Of a DNA stretch of 64,000 nucleotides, positions 8,133 to 16,560 are shown piece after piece (within the stretch, counting starts at the first letter, position 1; each line of letters opens with the position of its first letter). A program made the position numbers and the translations under genes. This DNA comes from JAYPAN01 sp049597955 (lineage in GTDB: Bacteria; Pseudomonadota; Alphaproteobacteria; RS24): assembly GCA_049597955.1 (NCBI GenBank), contig JBMYND010000003.1, forward strand, positions 1-64,000, in the 5' to 3' direction. Below the pieces are notes generated by a model. The model was not told the origin of the DNA and did not search any database. It was given only the letters and a program-made list of their open reading frames with translations.

Positions 8133-9202
8133 GCGGCAAAATCAGCCCAAGCGCCATGCGGGTGACACACAGCCAACCGGTTTTTTTGCACCGCACCGCC
8201 TTGCCATAAATCATATTCCAGCACCGCTTCATGGTCGATGCGGTCAACATCCATGCGCAGCCAAACAAGCGGCTTGTCGGGCGAAGCGGTTTCCGCCGCC
8301 TGTTCAAAACTCGATTCCACCGCCATGCGTTGCGACACATTGAGATAGGGCCAGACCAGCGAGTGAAACAGCACAGTTGTTTCACCGGCAGGGCGTTGCA
8401 TGATTTGTGCCGCCACCCAACCGGCCGCGTCGGCGCGGTCAATCACCGGCACCTGACCCTTTAAGGCGGCCAAAGCCTGTTGCTGCCGGTCGGCGCGTTG
8501 CGCCATATCGCCCCAAATATAAGAGGCCATGCGGCGGCGCGCGGTGGCATCGCCCAAATCTATCGGAAATAAATCGCAGCCGCGCCGGTCACTCACCTCA
8601 ATGGCCTGTGCCATTTGCGGCGCTTGCCCCCGCCATTGCGCGGCAATGGTCAGCGGACTATTGGCATCGCCCCAAGCCAGCGCCGCCTTGTCAGTTTCAA
8701 TCTTATAGCGGAAATGGTCGAAAAACAGATTGAGACCGGCGCTGGCGCCAATCTCGCGCAATCGGAGCGGCAAGCCGGTATGGCGGGCGATTTCGGAAAA
8801 TCCGGCCAGCAAAATAGCCGCGCGACCAGCCTCATTGGTTTGCGGCGCATTGCGCAAAAAACGCCGCGCGGCAGCGTCTTGCGCCGCCAGGCAGGATTTC
8901 GCCGCCTGCCATAAAACATCCGCATCAGACGGCGCAAAGCCACCGCCGCAAGTTTCATAAAACCGCGCCAGCTCAGGCGCCAGACCGGCCAAAGCCTGGT
9001 CGTGAAAAAATCCGGCCAGACGCAAGGGCAGATTTTCATCAAGCGGGTCACCGGCCCAGCCGCGCAGCAAATGGGCAACCGGCCCATTGGCCATAAAATC
9101 ATCCATTGCGCCGCGCAGCAAAGCCGCGGTCAGTGGTGAGCCAAGCTTTTCGCAAGCCTCTGCCTGCACGCGAAAGGCCGAAATAATATGCTTGTCAGCC
9201 AT
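8129..9202 (-). CDS. DUF2332 family protein
   Basis: A 357-residue soluble protein of the DUF2332 family (COG4427). The motif EIGASAGLNLFFD in the middle resembles a nucleotide- or SAM-binding loop, and family members are sometimes compared with methyltransferases, but no activity is established. ATG 9202 was chosen because it starts the conserved N terminus (MADKHIISAFRVQAE) and overlaps the Nudix gene stop by eight bases; the frame further upstream is just the Nudix gene in another frame. Translational coupling suggests a joint operon with the Nudix and ccm genes. Confidence 0.8.
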   Translation of the reverse strand: MADKHIISAFRVQAEACEKLGSPLTAALLRGAMDDFMANGPVAHLLRGWAGDPLDENLPLRLAGFFHDQALAGLAPELARFYETCGGGFAPSDADVLWQAAKSCLAAQDAAARRFLRNAPQTNEAGRAAILLAGFSEIARHTGLPLRLREIGASAGLNLFFDHFRYKIETDKAALAWGDANSPLTIAAQWRGQAPQMAQAIEVSDRRGCDLFPIDLGDATARRRMASYIWGDMAQRADRQQQALAALKGQVPVIDRADAAGWVAAQIMQRPAGETTVLFHSLVWPYLNVSQRMAVESSFEQAAETASPDKPLVWLRMDVDRIDHEAVLEYDLWQGGAVQKNRLAVCHPHGAWADFAA

Positions 9203-9788
9203 CGCTGTAGCGCCGCGCCAAATCCTCAAAGCCGGGCGTTGTCGTCCAATCCTCCGGCTCACTGAAAGGGGCAAAAGCTGCCGCCGCGCGGGTCTGGTGA
9301 TAATGCTGCAAGGCCCAATAGACGCTTGGAAAGGCCAGCTCTTTCCAGGGTATCTCATCCCAGCCCAAAAGCGCCACTTCCGCGCTTTCCGGCCCGGCAG
9401 CAACCTCCGGCGAGACAAGTTGCGCGCGGTAAAATATCTGCACTTGGCTGATGCGGGCGACATTGTAAATGCCGATAAGCGCGTCAATCTCAACCTTGGC
9501 GTGCGCCTCCTCAAAGGCTTCGCGCGCCGCGCCTTCGGCAATGGTTTCCTGCTGCTCCATAAATCCGGCGGGCAATGTCCAAAACCCGCGACGCGGCTCA
9601 ATGGCGCGGCGGCACATCAGGATTTTATCTTGCCAAACCGCCACCACACCGGCGACAATTTTCGGGTTCACATAATTTATCAACCCGCAATGGTCGCAAA
9701 TGCCGCGCGTGATGCTGTCATCATGCGGCGTGCGCTGGCTGAAGGAAGGGCTTTTTTGATAGCTGCGCGATTTATCCTGAAATGTCAT
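9195..9788 (-). CDS. Nudix hydrolase with CxxC N terminus
   Basis: Nudix enzymes cleave nucleoside diphosphates linked to another group. The Nudix box is clear: G-x5-E-x7-REAFEEA around residues 75-97 (LPAGFMEQQETIAEGAAREA then FEEA), with the final Gly of the box replaced by Ala. An upstream CDHCG motif plus NYVNPK resembles the half zinc ribbon of NADH-pyrophosphatase-like Nudix proteins; only one CxxC is seen, so metal binding is uncertain. Length is 197 residues. The start overlaps the ccmG stop by four bases and the end overlaps DUF2332. Substrate unknown. Confidence 0.88.
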   Translation of the reverse strand: MTFQDKSRSYQKSPSFSQRTPHDDSITRGICDHCGLINYVNPKIVAGVVAVWQDKILMCRRAIEPRRGFWTLPAGFMEQQETIAEGAAREAFEEAHAKVEIDALIGIYNVARISQVQIFYRAQLVSPEVAAGPESAEVALLGWDEIPWKELAFPSVYWALQHYHQTRAAAAFAPFSEPEDWTTTPGFEDLARRYSDG

Positions 9789-10366
9789 TTGGCTTTTCCC
9801 TTTACTGGCCCCGATGCGGCGCGGCTGATAAGCGGCAGAATATCATTATTCCATATTTCTGGCGAGAGCGGGCCGACATGGCGCGTCAACAGCGTGCCAT
9901 CAGCGTCCAGCACAAAAGTTTCCGGCACACCATAAACGCCCAAATCAATCGCCACACGCCCTGTCCGGTCAACCCCGATTTTACGATAGGGATTGCCCAG
10001 CCGCGCCAGAAACCCGCGCGCCGCTTTGGGCGCGTCTTTATAATTCAGCCCGTAAATCGCAATACCCTGCCCCGCCAGCGCCATTAATAGCGGGTGTTCG
10101 TCGCGGCAAGGCGCACACCAGCTCGCCCAGACATTGAGCAGCACAATATCATCGCCCGCCAAATCGGCATGCGCCAAACCGGCTTCGGTTTCATTCAAAG
10201 GTGGCAAGGAAAAAGCGGGTAGCGGTTTGCCCTGATAGGCGCTGGGCAGGCGCGACGGGTCGCCCATAAACAGGCCGGTGAAAAACAGCGCAAACAAAAT
10301 AAGGACAAGCGCCAAGGGCAGCCAGCGCAACAGGCTTACCCGACGCTTAACCGGCTCACTGCGCAT
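9785..10366 (-). CDS. ccmG: Thiol:disulfide interchange protein CcmG/DsbE
   Basis: CcmG reduces apocytochrome c cysteines in the periplasm before heme attachment. The protein has an N-terminal membrane anchor (LPLALVLILFALFFTGLFMG) and a thioredoxin fold with active site WCAPC in NVWASWCAPCRDEH, and later the cis-Pro loop GVYGVPETFVLD. ATG 10366 was chosen because it begins just before the basic residues preceding the anchor and overlaps the small ccmD gene by 11 bases; the frame further upstream is ccmD in another frame. Length about 193 residues, normal. Confidence 0.93.
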   Translation of the reverse strand: MRSEPVKRRVSLLRWLPLALVLILFALFFTGLFMGDPSRLPSAYQGKPLPAFSLPPLNETEAGLAHADLAGDDIVLLNVWASWCAPCRDEHPLLMALAGQGIAIYGLNYKDAPKAARGFLARLGNPYRKIGVDRTGRVAIDLGVYGVPETFVLDADGTLLTRHVGPLSPEIWNNDILPLISRAASGPVKGKAK

Positions 10367-10490
10367 CAGTCTCGTCTGCGACGGCGAATTGACGACGCGC
10401 GCGCTGCAGGCCATACAGGCTGACCCCGGCCAGCGCGCCAAGCGCCAGAAAAGTCACGCCATAGCTGGCATAAATATAAAAATCATACAT
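10356..10490 (-). CDS. ccmD: Heme exporter protein CcmD
   Basis: A 44-residue protein between ccmC and ccmG. It begins MYDFYIYASYGVTFLALGAL, has one hydrophobic segment and then a basic stretch (GLQRARRQF), which is the CcmD pattern: a single-pass membrane protein that stabilises CcmE and holo-CcmE release from CcmABC. It overlaps ccmC by eight bases and ccmG by eleven, as expected for a coupled operon. The short length, position and topology make the call secure although sequence conservation in this family is weak. Confidence 0.9.
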   Translation of the reverse strand: MYDFYIYASYGVTFLALGALAGVSLYGLQRARRQFAVADETDAQ

Positions 10491-11220
10491 GGCGCGCACC
10501 CTGCCTGATAAGCGCGCGACGGCGCAGCACTTCCATTTGCATGCGCGTCAGCACCAAAGCGGCGAATAGCAGCATAAAGGCCAGCCCCATGACCAATAGC
10601 GGATAGAGGAAATCAGCATGCAAGGCGGGACGCGCAAAACGCGACACGCTGGCTGGCTGGTGCAATGTGTTCCACCAATCCACCGAGAATTTAACGATTG
10701 GCACATTCACAAAACCGACAATCGCCAAAATCGCGGCCGCGCGCGCCGCCTGCCCGTAATCTTCAATCGCCTGCCACAGGGCGATATAGCCGAGATAGAC
10801 AAAAAACAGCACCAATACAGAAGTCAGCCGCGCATCCCACACCCACCATGTCCCCCACATGGGTTGGCCCCAAAGCGCGCCGGTTACCAGCGCGATAAAG
10901 GTGAATGTCGCGCCAATCGGCGCAGCCGCGCGTGCCGCCACATGGCCAAGCGGATGGCGAAAGACCAGAGCGGCAATGCTGGCAAAAAAGATAAAACTAT
11001 AGGCGAACAGCGACAGCCAAGCCGCCGGCACATGGACAAACATGATACGCACCGTCGCGCCCTGCTGATAGTCATCCGGCACGCCTGACGCCATATACAG
11101 ACCAATCGCCAACACTGCCAGCGCCAGCCCCCAAACGGGCGCATGCAACAGACCGGCCAGCCGCATAAAACGGGTCGGATTGGCATAATAGGCCGACAGA
11201 TTTTCAACCGCTTTCAGCAT
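10483..11220 (-). CDS. ccmC: Heme ABC transporter / heme-handling protein CcmC
   Basis: CcmC presents heme to the chaperone CcmE at the periplasmic face of the inner membrane. The 245-residue protein has six hydrophobic segments and the tryptophan-rich WWD signature (WGQPMWGTWWVWDARLTSVL, about residues 120-139) flanked by conserved histidines (VHVPAAW; NTLHQP). Length is normal. An 85-bp gap separates it from ccmB upstream, with no clear signal there. Part of the ccmABCDG run needed for c-type cytochromes. Confidence 0.95.
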   Translation of the reverse strand: MLKAVENLSAYYANPTRFMRLAGLLHAPVWGLALAVLAIGLYMASGVPDDYQQGATVRIMFVHVPAAWLSLFAYSFIFFASIAALVFRHPLGHVAARAAAPIGATFTFIALVTGALWGQPMWGTWWVWDARLTSVLVLFFVYLGYIALWQAIEDYGQAARAAAILAIVGFVNVPIVKFSVDWWNTLHQPASVSRFARPALHADFLYPLLVMGLAFMLLFAALVLTRMQMEVLRRRALIRQGARHV

Positions 11221-11305
11221 GGGTTAAATCGCTCTTTCTCCTGCCTGTCCTAACGCTTGGCGTCGGACAAGTCAAAATGCTTCGCCGCGTGGGCCCCGCG
11301 TCGGA

Positions 11306-11977
11306 TTACCGCAAACCGGCGCGCAAGGCCGCCGCTATGGCCAGCGGTGCCAGAAACAACGCGGCAAGGCCAAACAGCGCCAATACGCCCAGCCCGGCCG
11401 CATGAGCCGCCATATCGCCGCCGGCAGATGGCGTTGAAGCGGCAATGCCGAAAATCAGCACCGGCACATAAAGCGGCATGACCAGCAAGCCGGTCAGCAT
11501 GGTGGCGCGGCGCACAGTGACTGACAATGCCGCGCCAATCGCGCCGAGCAGCACAAGCGAGGGCGCACCCAAAGCCAGCGCCGCCATCAGCGCGGGCAAA
11601 GCCGCCGGTTCAATATTCAGCAAAATACCGGCCAGCGGCACGGCCAGCAAAAGCGGCACAACCACCACCACAAAATGACCGGCCGCTTTGGCCAGCACGA
11701 CCAGCTCCAAAGCCAATGGCAGCAGAAATAATTGGTCAAGCGCGCCATCTTCCAAATCAGCCTGAAACAGCCGGTCGAGCGTCGCCATCAGTGTCAGCAG
11801 CATCACCACCCAGACCAACCCCGGCGCCAATTCTTTCAGCAAGCGCAATTCCGGCCCAATGCCGAAAGGCAAAAGGGTGACGGCGATAAACAAAAAGGCA
11901 ATCGCCAAAACAGTTTGCCCGCCGCGCCAGCCAAGGCGGATTTGCTGAAACATAAGGGCAAGGAAAATCCGCATCAC
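11306..11977 (-). CDS. ccmB: Heme exporter protein CcmB
   Basis: CcmB is the membrane subunit of the CcmABCD complex that releases holo-CcmE. The 223-residue protein has six hydrophobic segments; the N terminus (FLALMFQQIRLGWRGG) and the motif LEDGALDQLFLLPLALE are characteristic. It overlaps the ccmA stop by four bases (11974-11977). Confidence 0.93.
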   Translation of the reverse strand: MMRIFLALMFQQIRLGWRGGQTVLAIAFLFIAVTLLPFGIGPELRLLKELAPGLVWVVMLLTLMATLDRLFQADLEDGALDQLFLLPLALELVVLAKAAGHFVVVVVPLLLAVPLAGILLNIEPAALPALMAALALGAPSLVLLGAIGAALSVTVRRATMLTGLLVMPLYVPVLIFGIAASTPSAGGDMAAHAAGLGVLALFGLAALFLAPLAIAAALRAGLR

Positions 11978-12645
11978 GCAAGCCCTTGCAGCATTGGCAG
12001 GGTGATGGTTTGCGTGGCAAAGGGCAGCGCCTCATGGCTGCTGGCAATCACCATGCCATTGAGCGATAAATGTGCTGCTACCAAATGCGCCAAGATTTCG
12101 CGCCCTTGCGCATCAAGCGCGGTAAAGGGTTCATCAAGCAGCCAGAGCGGACGCGCCACCGGCAATAGCCGCGCCAATGCCAGCCGCCGCCTTTGCCCGG
12201 CCGATAATTCACCAACCGGCCGGCCGGCACAGGCGGACAGCCCGAGCCATGACAAAATCTGTTTGGCCTGCCCCGCCGATAAAGCAGTGCGGCCATAAAA
12301 GCCGGCAAAGCCGTGCAATGTTTCCGACACAAGCAGCGTATTTTTCAGCCCGTCCAAATGGCCGACATAATGCGTCGCAACAGCTATATCCGGCACGCCA
12401 TCCAATGTCACCGCACCGGCCTGTATCGGCACCAGCCCGGCAATCACCCGCAACAGGCTGGTTTTACCCGCCCCATTGGCCCCATGCACGGCCAGTGCCG
12501 CGCCGGGGTTAAGGGTCAGCGAAAACCCGTCAAACAAGCATTGCCCGCCGCGCATACACACAATGTCTTGCACATGCAAAAGGCCGCTTGCATGAGCAGT
12601 CAGCGGCGCGCCGGTCGGGTCAAAAAAAATTTCGTCTTGCACCAT
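11974..12645 (-). CDS. ccmA: Heme export ATPase CcmA
   Basis: CcmA is the ABC ATPase of the CcmABCD complex. The 223-residue protein has Walker A GANGAGKTS, the Q-loop area, signature LSAGQRRR and Walker B LWLLDEPFTALD. Residues 1-22 are an extension before the usual start of the ABC domain (LLHVQDIVCMRGG), so an internal start is possible, although no better ATG is visible. First gene of the ccm run; the divergent neighbour is acnA. Confidence 0.92.
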   Translation of the reverse strand: MVQDEIFFDPTGAPLTAHASGLLHVQDIVCMRGGQCLFDGFSLTLNPGAALAVHGANGAGKTSLLRVIAGLVPIQAGAVTLDGVPDIAVATHYVGHLDGLKNTLLVSETLHGFAGFYGRTALSAGQAKQILSWLGLSACAGRPVGELSAGQRRRLALARLLPVARPLWLLDEPFTALDAQGREILAHLVAAHLSLNGMVIASSHEALPFATQTITLPMLQGLA

Positions 12646-12691
12646 GGTCTTTTGCCCTGAGAAACCTTATAACGCAAATGTTTTACATAGC

Positions 12692-12733
12692 CTATGCGTT
12701 GCGCTTCGCCTTTGAGGCCGACCAGACGCATAG
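12692..12733. promoter_or_regulatory. Inverted repeat between ccmA and acnA
   Basis: CTATGCGT (12692-12699) and ACGCATAG (12726-12733) are perfect reverse complements 26 bases apart in the divergent intergenic region. It could be a stem in the acnA leader or a looped operator. No known element is recognised; the assignment is tentative. Confidence 0.3.
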
Positions 12734-12793
12734 CCAGACCGCAATTGCCGCCGCGCATTTTTGCTTTGCGCGACCATGAAAAGGAGCCAAGCC

Positions 12794-15508
12794 ATGCCGC
12801 AAGCCAAGAAACCCGAAGCCCATCCCAATAGTTTCAAATCCCGCAAAACGCTGAAAGTCGGCAATAAGACTTATGTCTATTATAGCCTGAAAGCGGCGGA
12901 GAAAAACGGGCTGGCAGGCATTTCGGCGCTGCCCAATTCGATGAAAGTGCTGCTTGAAAATCTGCTGCGCCATGAAGATGGCCGCACCGTCACCAAAGAC
13001 GATATTATTGCGGTGAAAGATTGGCTGAAGCGGCGCAAATCAACCCGTGAGATTGCCTATCGCCCGGCCCGCGTGCTGATGCAGGATTTTACCGGCGTGC
13101 CGGCGGTTGTTGATTTGGCCACCATGCGCAATGCGATGCAAGAGATTGGCGGCAATCCAAACAAAATCAATCCGCTGACGCCGGTGGATTTGGTGATTGA
13201 CCATTCGGTCATGGTTGACACTTTCGGCACGGCGCAAGCATTGAAACAAAATGTGGCGCTTGAATATCAGCGCAATGGCGAACGCTATGAGTTTTTGCGC
13301 TGGGGCGCGCAAGCCTTCCAAAATTTCCGCGTTGTGCCGCCCGGCACCGGCATTTGCCATCAGGTCAATCTTGAGCATTTGGCGCAAACCGTCTGGACAA
13401 AGCGCGAAAAAGTGAACGGCAAAACTGTTGAGACTGCCTATCCGGACACGCTGGTCGGCACGGACAGCCACACCACAATGGTCAATGGCCTGTCAGTGCT
13501 TGGCTGGGGTGTGGGCGGCATTGAAGCCGAAGCCGCCATGCTCGGCCAACCGGTATCCATGCTGCTGCCGGAAGTGATTGGCTTCAAACTGACCGGCCAT
13601 TTGCCGGAAGGGGCAACTGCTACGGATTTGGTTCTGACCATTGTTGAAATGCTGCGCCAGAAAGGCGTGGTCGGCAAATTTGTTGAGTTTTACGGGCCGG
13701 GTTTGGACAGCCTGTCGCTGGAAGACCAGGCAACAATTGCCAATATGGCGCCCGAATATGGCGCGACTTGCGGCTTCTTCCCGATTGATGAAGATACGCT
13801 GGGCTATTTGAAAGCGACCGGACGCGCCAAGCCGCGCATTGAGCTGGTTGAAAAATACGCCAAGGCGCAAGGCATGTTCCGCACCGCCAAAACGCCCGAC
13901 CCGGTTTTCACCTCAAGCCTGTCGCTTGATTTGGGCAGCGTTCATCCGAGCTTGGCCGGGCCGAAACGCCCGCAAGACCGGGTAAGGCTGGAAGATATGG
14001 CCAAAGGCTTTGAAAGCGCGCTGACCGATCAGGGCATTAAGGCCAAAGACCGCAGCAAGCGGGTGAAAGTGCGCGGCCAAAAATTCGATATTGGCCATGG
14101 CGATGTGGTGATTGCCGCGATTACCTCCTGCACCAATACTTCCAATCCGAATGTGATGATTGGTGCCGGGCTGGTCGCGCGCAATGCGCATAAGCTTGGT
14201 CTGAAAGTCAAGCCCTGGGTGAAGACGTCGCTGGCCCCCGGCTCGCAAGTGGTGACCGATTATCTGAAAAAAGCCGGTCTGCAAAAACCGCTTGATGCGC
14301 TCGGCTTTAACCTTGTCGGCTATGGCTGCACGACCTGTATCGGCAATTCCGGCCCGCTCGACAAGCCGATTTCCGATGCCATTAATAAAAATGATTTGGT
14401 CGCCACTTCGGTTTTATCCGGCAATCGTAATTTTGAAGGCCGCGTCAGCCCGGATGTGCGGGCCAATTATCTGGCCTCGCCCATGCTGGTTGTCGCCTAT
14501 GCGCTGGCCGGTTCGGTCAATGTTAATTTGGCGACCGACCCGATTGGCGAAGACAAAAAGGGCAATCCGGTTTATCTGCGTGATATTTGGCCGAGCAATC
14601 GGGAAATCGCCGATACGGCGCGCGCCTGTGTGACACCGGCCATGTTCAAAACCCGCTATGCCAATGTGTTTGACGGCGATGCCGGTTGGCGCAAGGTAAA
14701 AGCGCAAAAAGGGCTGACGTTTGATTGGAATGACAAATCCACCTATGTGCAAAAGCCGACTTTCTTTGAAGGTCTGAGCGCCACACCCGAAGCCATTGCC
14801 CCGGTTGAGAATGCCCGTATTCTGGCGCTGCTCGGCGACAGCATCACCACTGACCATATTTCACCGGCCGGTTCCATCAAGGCGGACAGCCCGGCCGGCA
14901 AATATCTCGGTCGCAATAAGGTCAAGGCGCTCGACTTTAACTCTTACGGGTCGCGGCGCGGCAATCATGAAGTGATGATGCGCGGTACATTTGCCAATAT
15001 CCGCATCCGCAACGCTATGGCCCCCGGCACGGAAGGCGGCGTCACCAAACACCAGCCTTCCGGCAAAGTCATGTCAATCTATGATGCTGCCATGCAATAT
15101 GCTGAAGAAAACACCCCGCTGGTTGTGTTTGCCGGCAAGGAATATGGCACTGGCTCAAGCCGTGACTGGGCCGCCAAAGGCACGCGCCTGCTTGGTGTGC
15201 GTGCGGTGATTGCTGAGAGCTTTGAACGTATTCACCGCTCTAATCTGGTCGGCATGGGTGTGGCACCGCTGCAATTTACCGGCAAGGATACATGGGCCAG
15301 CCTGAAACTGGACGGCACGGAAACCATCACCATTCAAGGGCTGGACGGCAAAATCCGTCCGCGCGCCAAATATACAATGGTGATTAAAAATGCCCGTGGC
15401 AAAACCCGTAAATTGTCACTGCAAAGCCGGATTGATACCCAAGATGAGGTGGATTACTTCCTCAATGGTGGCATTTTGCAATATGTTTTGCGCCAATTGG
15501 CGGCTTAG
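12794..15508 (+). CDS. acnA: Aconitate hydratase AcnA
   Basis: Aconitase isomerises citrate and isocitrate in the TCA cycle with a [4Fe-4S] cluster. From ATG 12794 the protein has 904 residues. The cluster ligands are visible: C446 in SCTNTSNP, and C512 and C515 in GCTTCIGNSG. The swivel domain carries SSRDWAAKG. The start at 12794 is preceded by AAGGAG (12781-12786) at good spacing, so the in-frame ATG codons further upstream were not used. It is the AcnA/IRP type, by length and by the N-terminal NSFKSRKTLKVG. It ends 8 bp from the opposing DUF4340 gene. Confidence 0.97.
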   Translation: MPQAKKPEAHPNSFKSRKTLKVGNKTYVYYSLKAAEKNGLAGISALPNSMKVLLENLLRHEDGRTVTKDDIIAVKDWLKRRKSTREIAYRPARVLMQDFTGVPAVVDLATMRNAMQEIGGNPNKINPLTPVDLVIDHSVMVDTFGTAQALKQNVALEYQRNGERYEFLRWGAQAFQNFRVVPPGTGICHQVNLEHLAQTVWTKREKVNGKTVETAYPDTLVGTDSHTTMVNGLSVLGWGVGGIEAEAAMLGQPVSMLLPEVIGFKLTGHLPEGATATDLVLTIVEMLRQKGVVGKFVEFYGPGLDSLSLEDQATIANMAPEYGATCGFFPIDEDTLGYLKATGRAKPRIELVEKYAKAQGMFRTAKTPDPVFTSSLSLDLGSVHPSLAGPKRPQDRVRLEDMAKGFESALTDQGIKAKDRSKRVKVRGQKFDIGHGDVVIAAITSCTNTSNPNVMIGAGLVARNAHKLGLKVKPWVKTSLAPGSQVVTDYLKKAGLQKPLDALGFNLVGYGCTTCIGNSGPLDKPISDAINKNDLVATSVLSGNRNFEGRVSPDVRANYLASPMLVVAYALAGSVNVNLATDPIGEDKKGNPVYLRDIWPSNREIADTARACVTPAMFKTRYANVFDGDAGWRKVKAQKGLTFDWNDKSTYVQKPTFFEGLSATPEAIAPVENARILALLGDSITTDHISPAGSIKADSPAGKYLGRNKVKALDFNSYGSRRGNHEVMMRGTFANIRIRNAMAPGTEGGVTKHQPSGKVMSIYDAAMQYAEENTPLVVFAGKEYGTGSSRDWAAKGTRLLGVRAVIAESFERIHRSNLVGMGVAPLQFTGKDTWASLKLDGTETITIQGLDGKIRPRAKYTMVIKNARGKTRKLSLQSRIDTQDEVDYFLNGGILQYVLRQLAA

Positions 15509-15516
15509 GCAAAAGC

Positions 15517-16560
15517 TTAATCTGTTTCGGCATTATTTGTGTCGGCATTTGGCGAGGCGGCCCTGAACGGCATCAGCACGCCATTTGCCGAGGCCGGAAA
15601 CCGCAAGGCCCAACCGCCAAACCGCGCCTTCAGGGCGACCGCTTCGGCGCGCGCGGCCTTATCGGCATTGGCGCGCAGGCTGATATCGGCGCGCAACCAT
15701 ATCACTGTGCCGGCACCGACAATCTGGCAGGTCACGACCAGCCCATTGGCATAGGTCAATTCAAGCGGCACAGCGCGGGCAAAGTCGATAATATCGGCAT
15801 TGGTCACATCTTCCGGTCGCAGGGCGGTAAAGCCGGTCAACCAGGCTTGCGCGGCGGCGTCCCAATCGGCATCTGCATCGCGGGCAAATAAAGTGCCGTC
15901 AGCATCGGCCACTTGTAAGAGCCGGCCATTATCACCCACCGGCATGGCGGCATCCAGCCAGGCGGCAATTTGCGGATTGCGCGGCAGGCGACCGCGCGCC
16001 AGCCAGCTTTGTGCCTCGGCTTCCTTGCGCATATAGAAATTGCGCAAGGCCAGACCGATATTGCCGGTTTGCTGCACGGCTTCAGCTTCGCTTTTTTCCT
16101 CATCACCCAATATCAGGCTGACAATTTCTTCGCCCTCTCCATTCAGCGCCCGAAAGCGTATGCCGCGCCCCAACGCTTCCGGCACGCGCAGACCCAAGGC
16201 GCTGTGCCAATCTGACTGGCCGGTGCGCGCTTCCAACACTTGCAGATTGGCCAATGCCAGCAATGTCTCATTGACCAATTCCTGATTGGCCGGATAATTC
16301 TGCCTTTGCGCCAATTGCCAGCGCGCGCCGTCACCATTGCCATCCCGCGAAAAAGACATTTTCATCTCGCCCGACATGCCAAGCCCGTGGGTAATTTCAA
16401 GCCGCGCCACCGTATCAAGACGGGCGGCATAATCGGGCAGGAAAATCTCCGGCGGGGCCAGCGCATTGACCGGCCGGTCAGTGACCAGCGCCAAACCGGC
16501 CAGCACTACACCCAGCGCGGCGATAATGGATAATGGGCGCAAAAGGCGGGTTACTTCCAT
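15517..16560 (-). CDS. DUF4340 family protein of a Gld-like ABC operon
   Basis: A 347-residue protein with an N-terminal membrane anchor (LSIIAALGVVLAGLALVT) and a periplasmic region of the DUF4340 type. These proteins typically follow GldG-like subunits in uncharacterised ABC operons, and no enzymatic activity is known. The start shares one base with the stop of the upstream gene, so they are co-transcribed. The family call rests on context and on the overall pattern (a short anchored protein with WQLAQRQNYPANQELV-type repeats), so confidence is moderate. Confidence 0.72.
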   Translation of the reverse strand: MEVTRLLRPLSIIAALGVVLAGLALVTDRPVNALAPPEIFLPDYAARLDTVARLEITHGLGMSGEMKMSFSRDGNGDGARWQLAQRQNYPANQELVNETLLALANLQVLEARTGQSDWHSALGLRVPEALGRGIRFRALNGEGEEIVSLILGDEEKSEAEAVQQTGNIGLALRNFYMRKEAEAQSWLARGRLPRNPQIAAWLDAAMPVGDNGRLLQVADADGTLFARDADADWDAAAQAWLTGFTALRPEDVTNADIIDFARAVPLELTYANGLVVTCQIVGAGTVIWLRADISLRANADKAARAEAVALKARFGGWALRFPASANGVLMPFRAASPNADTNNAETD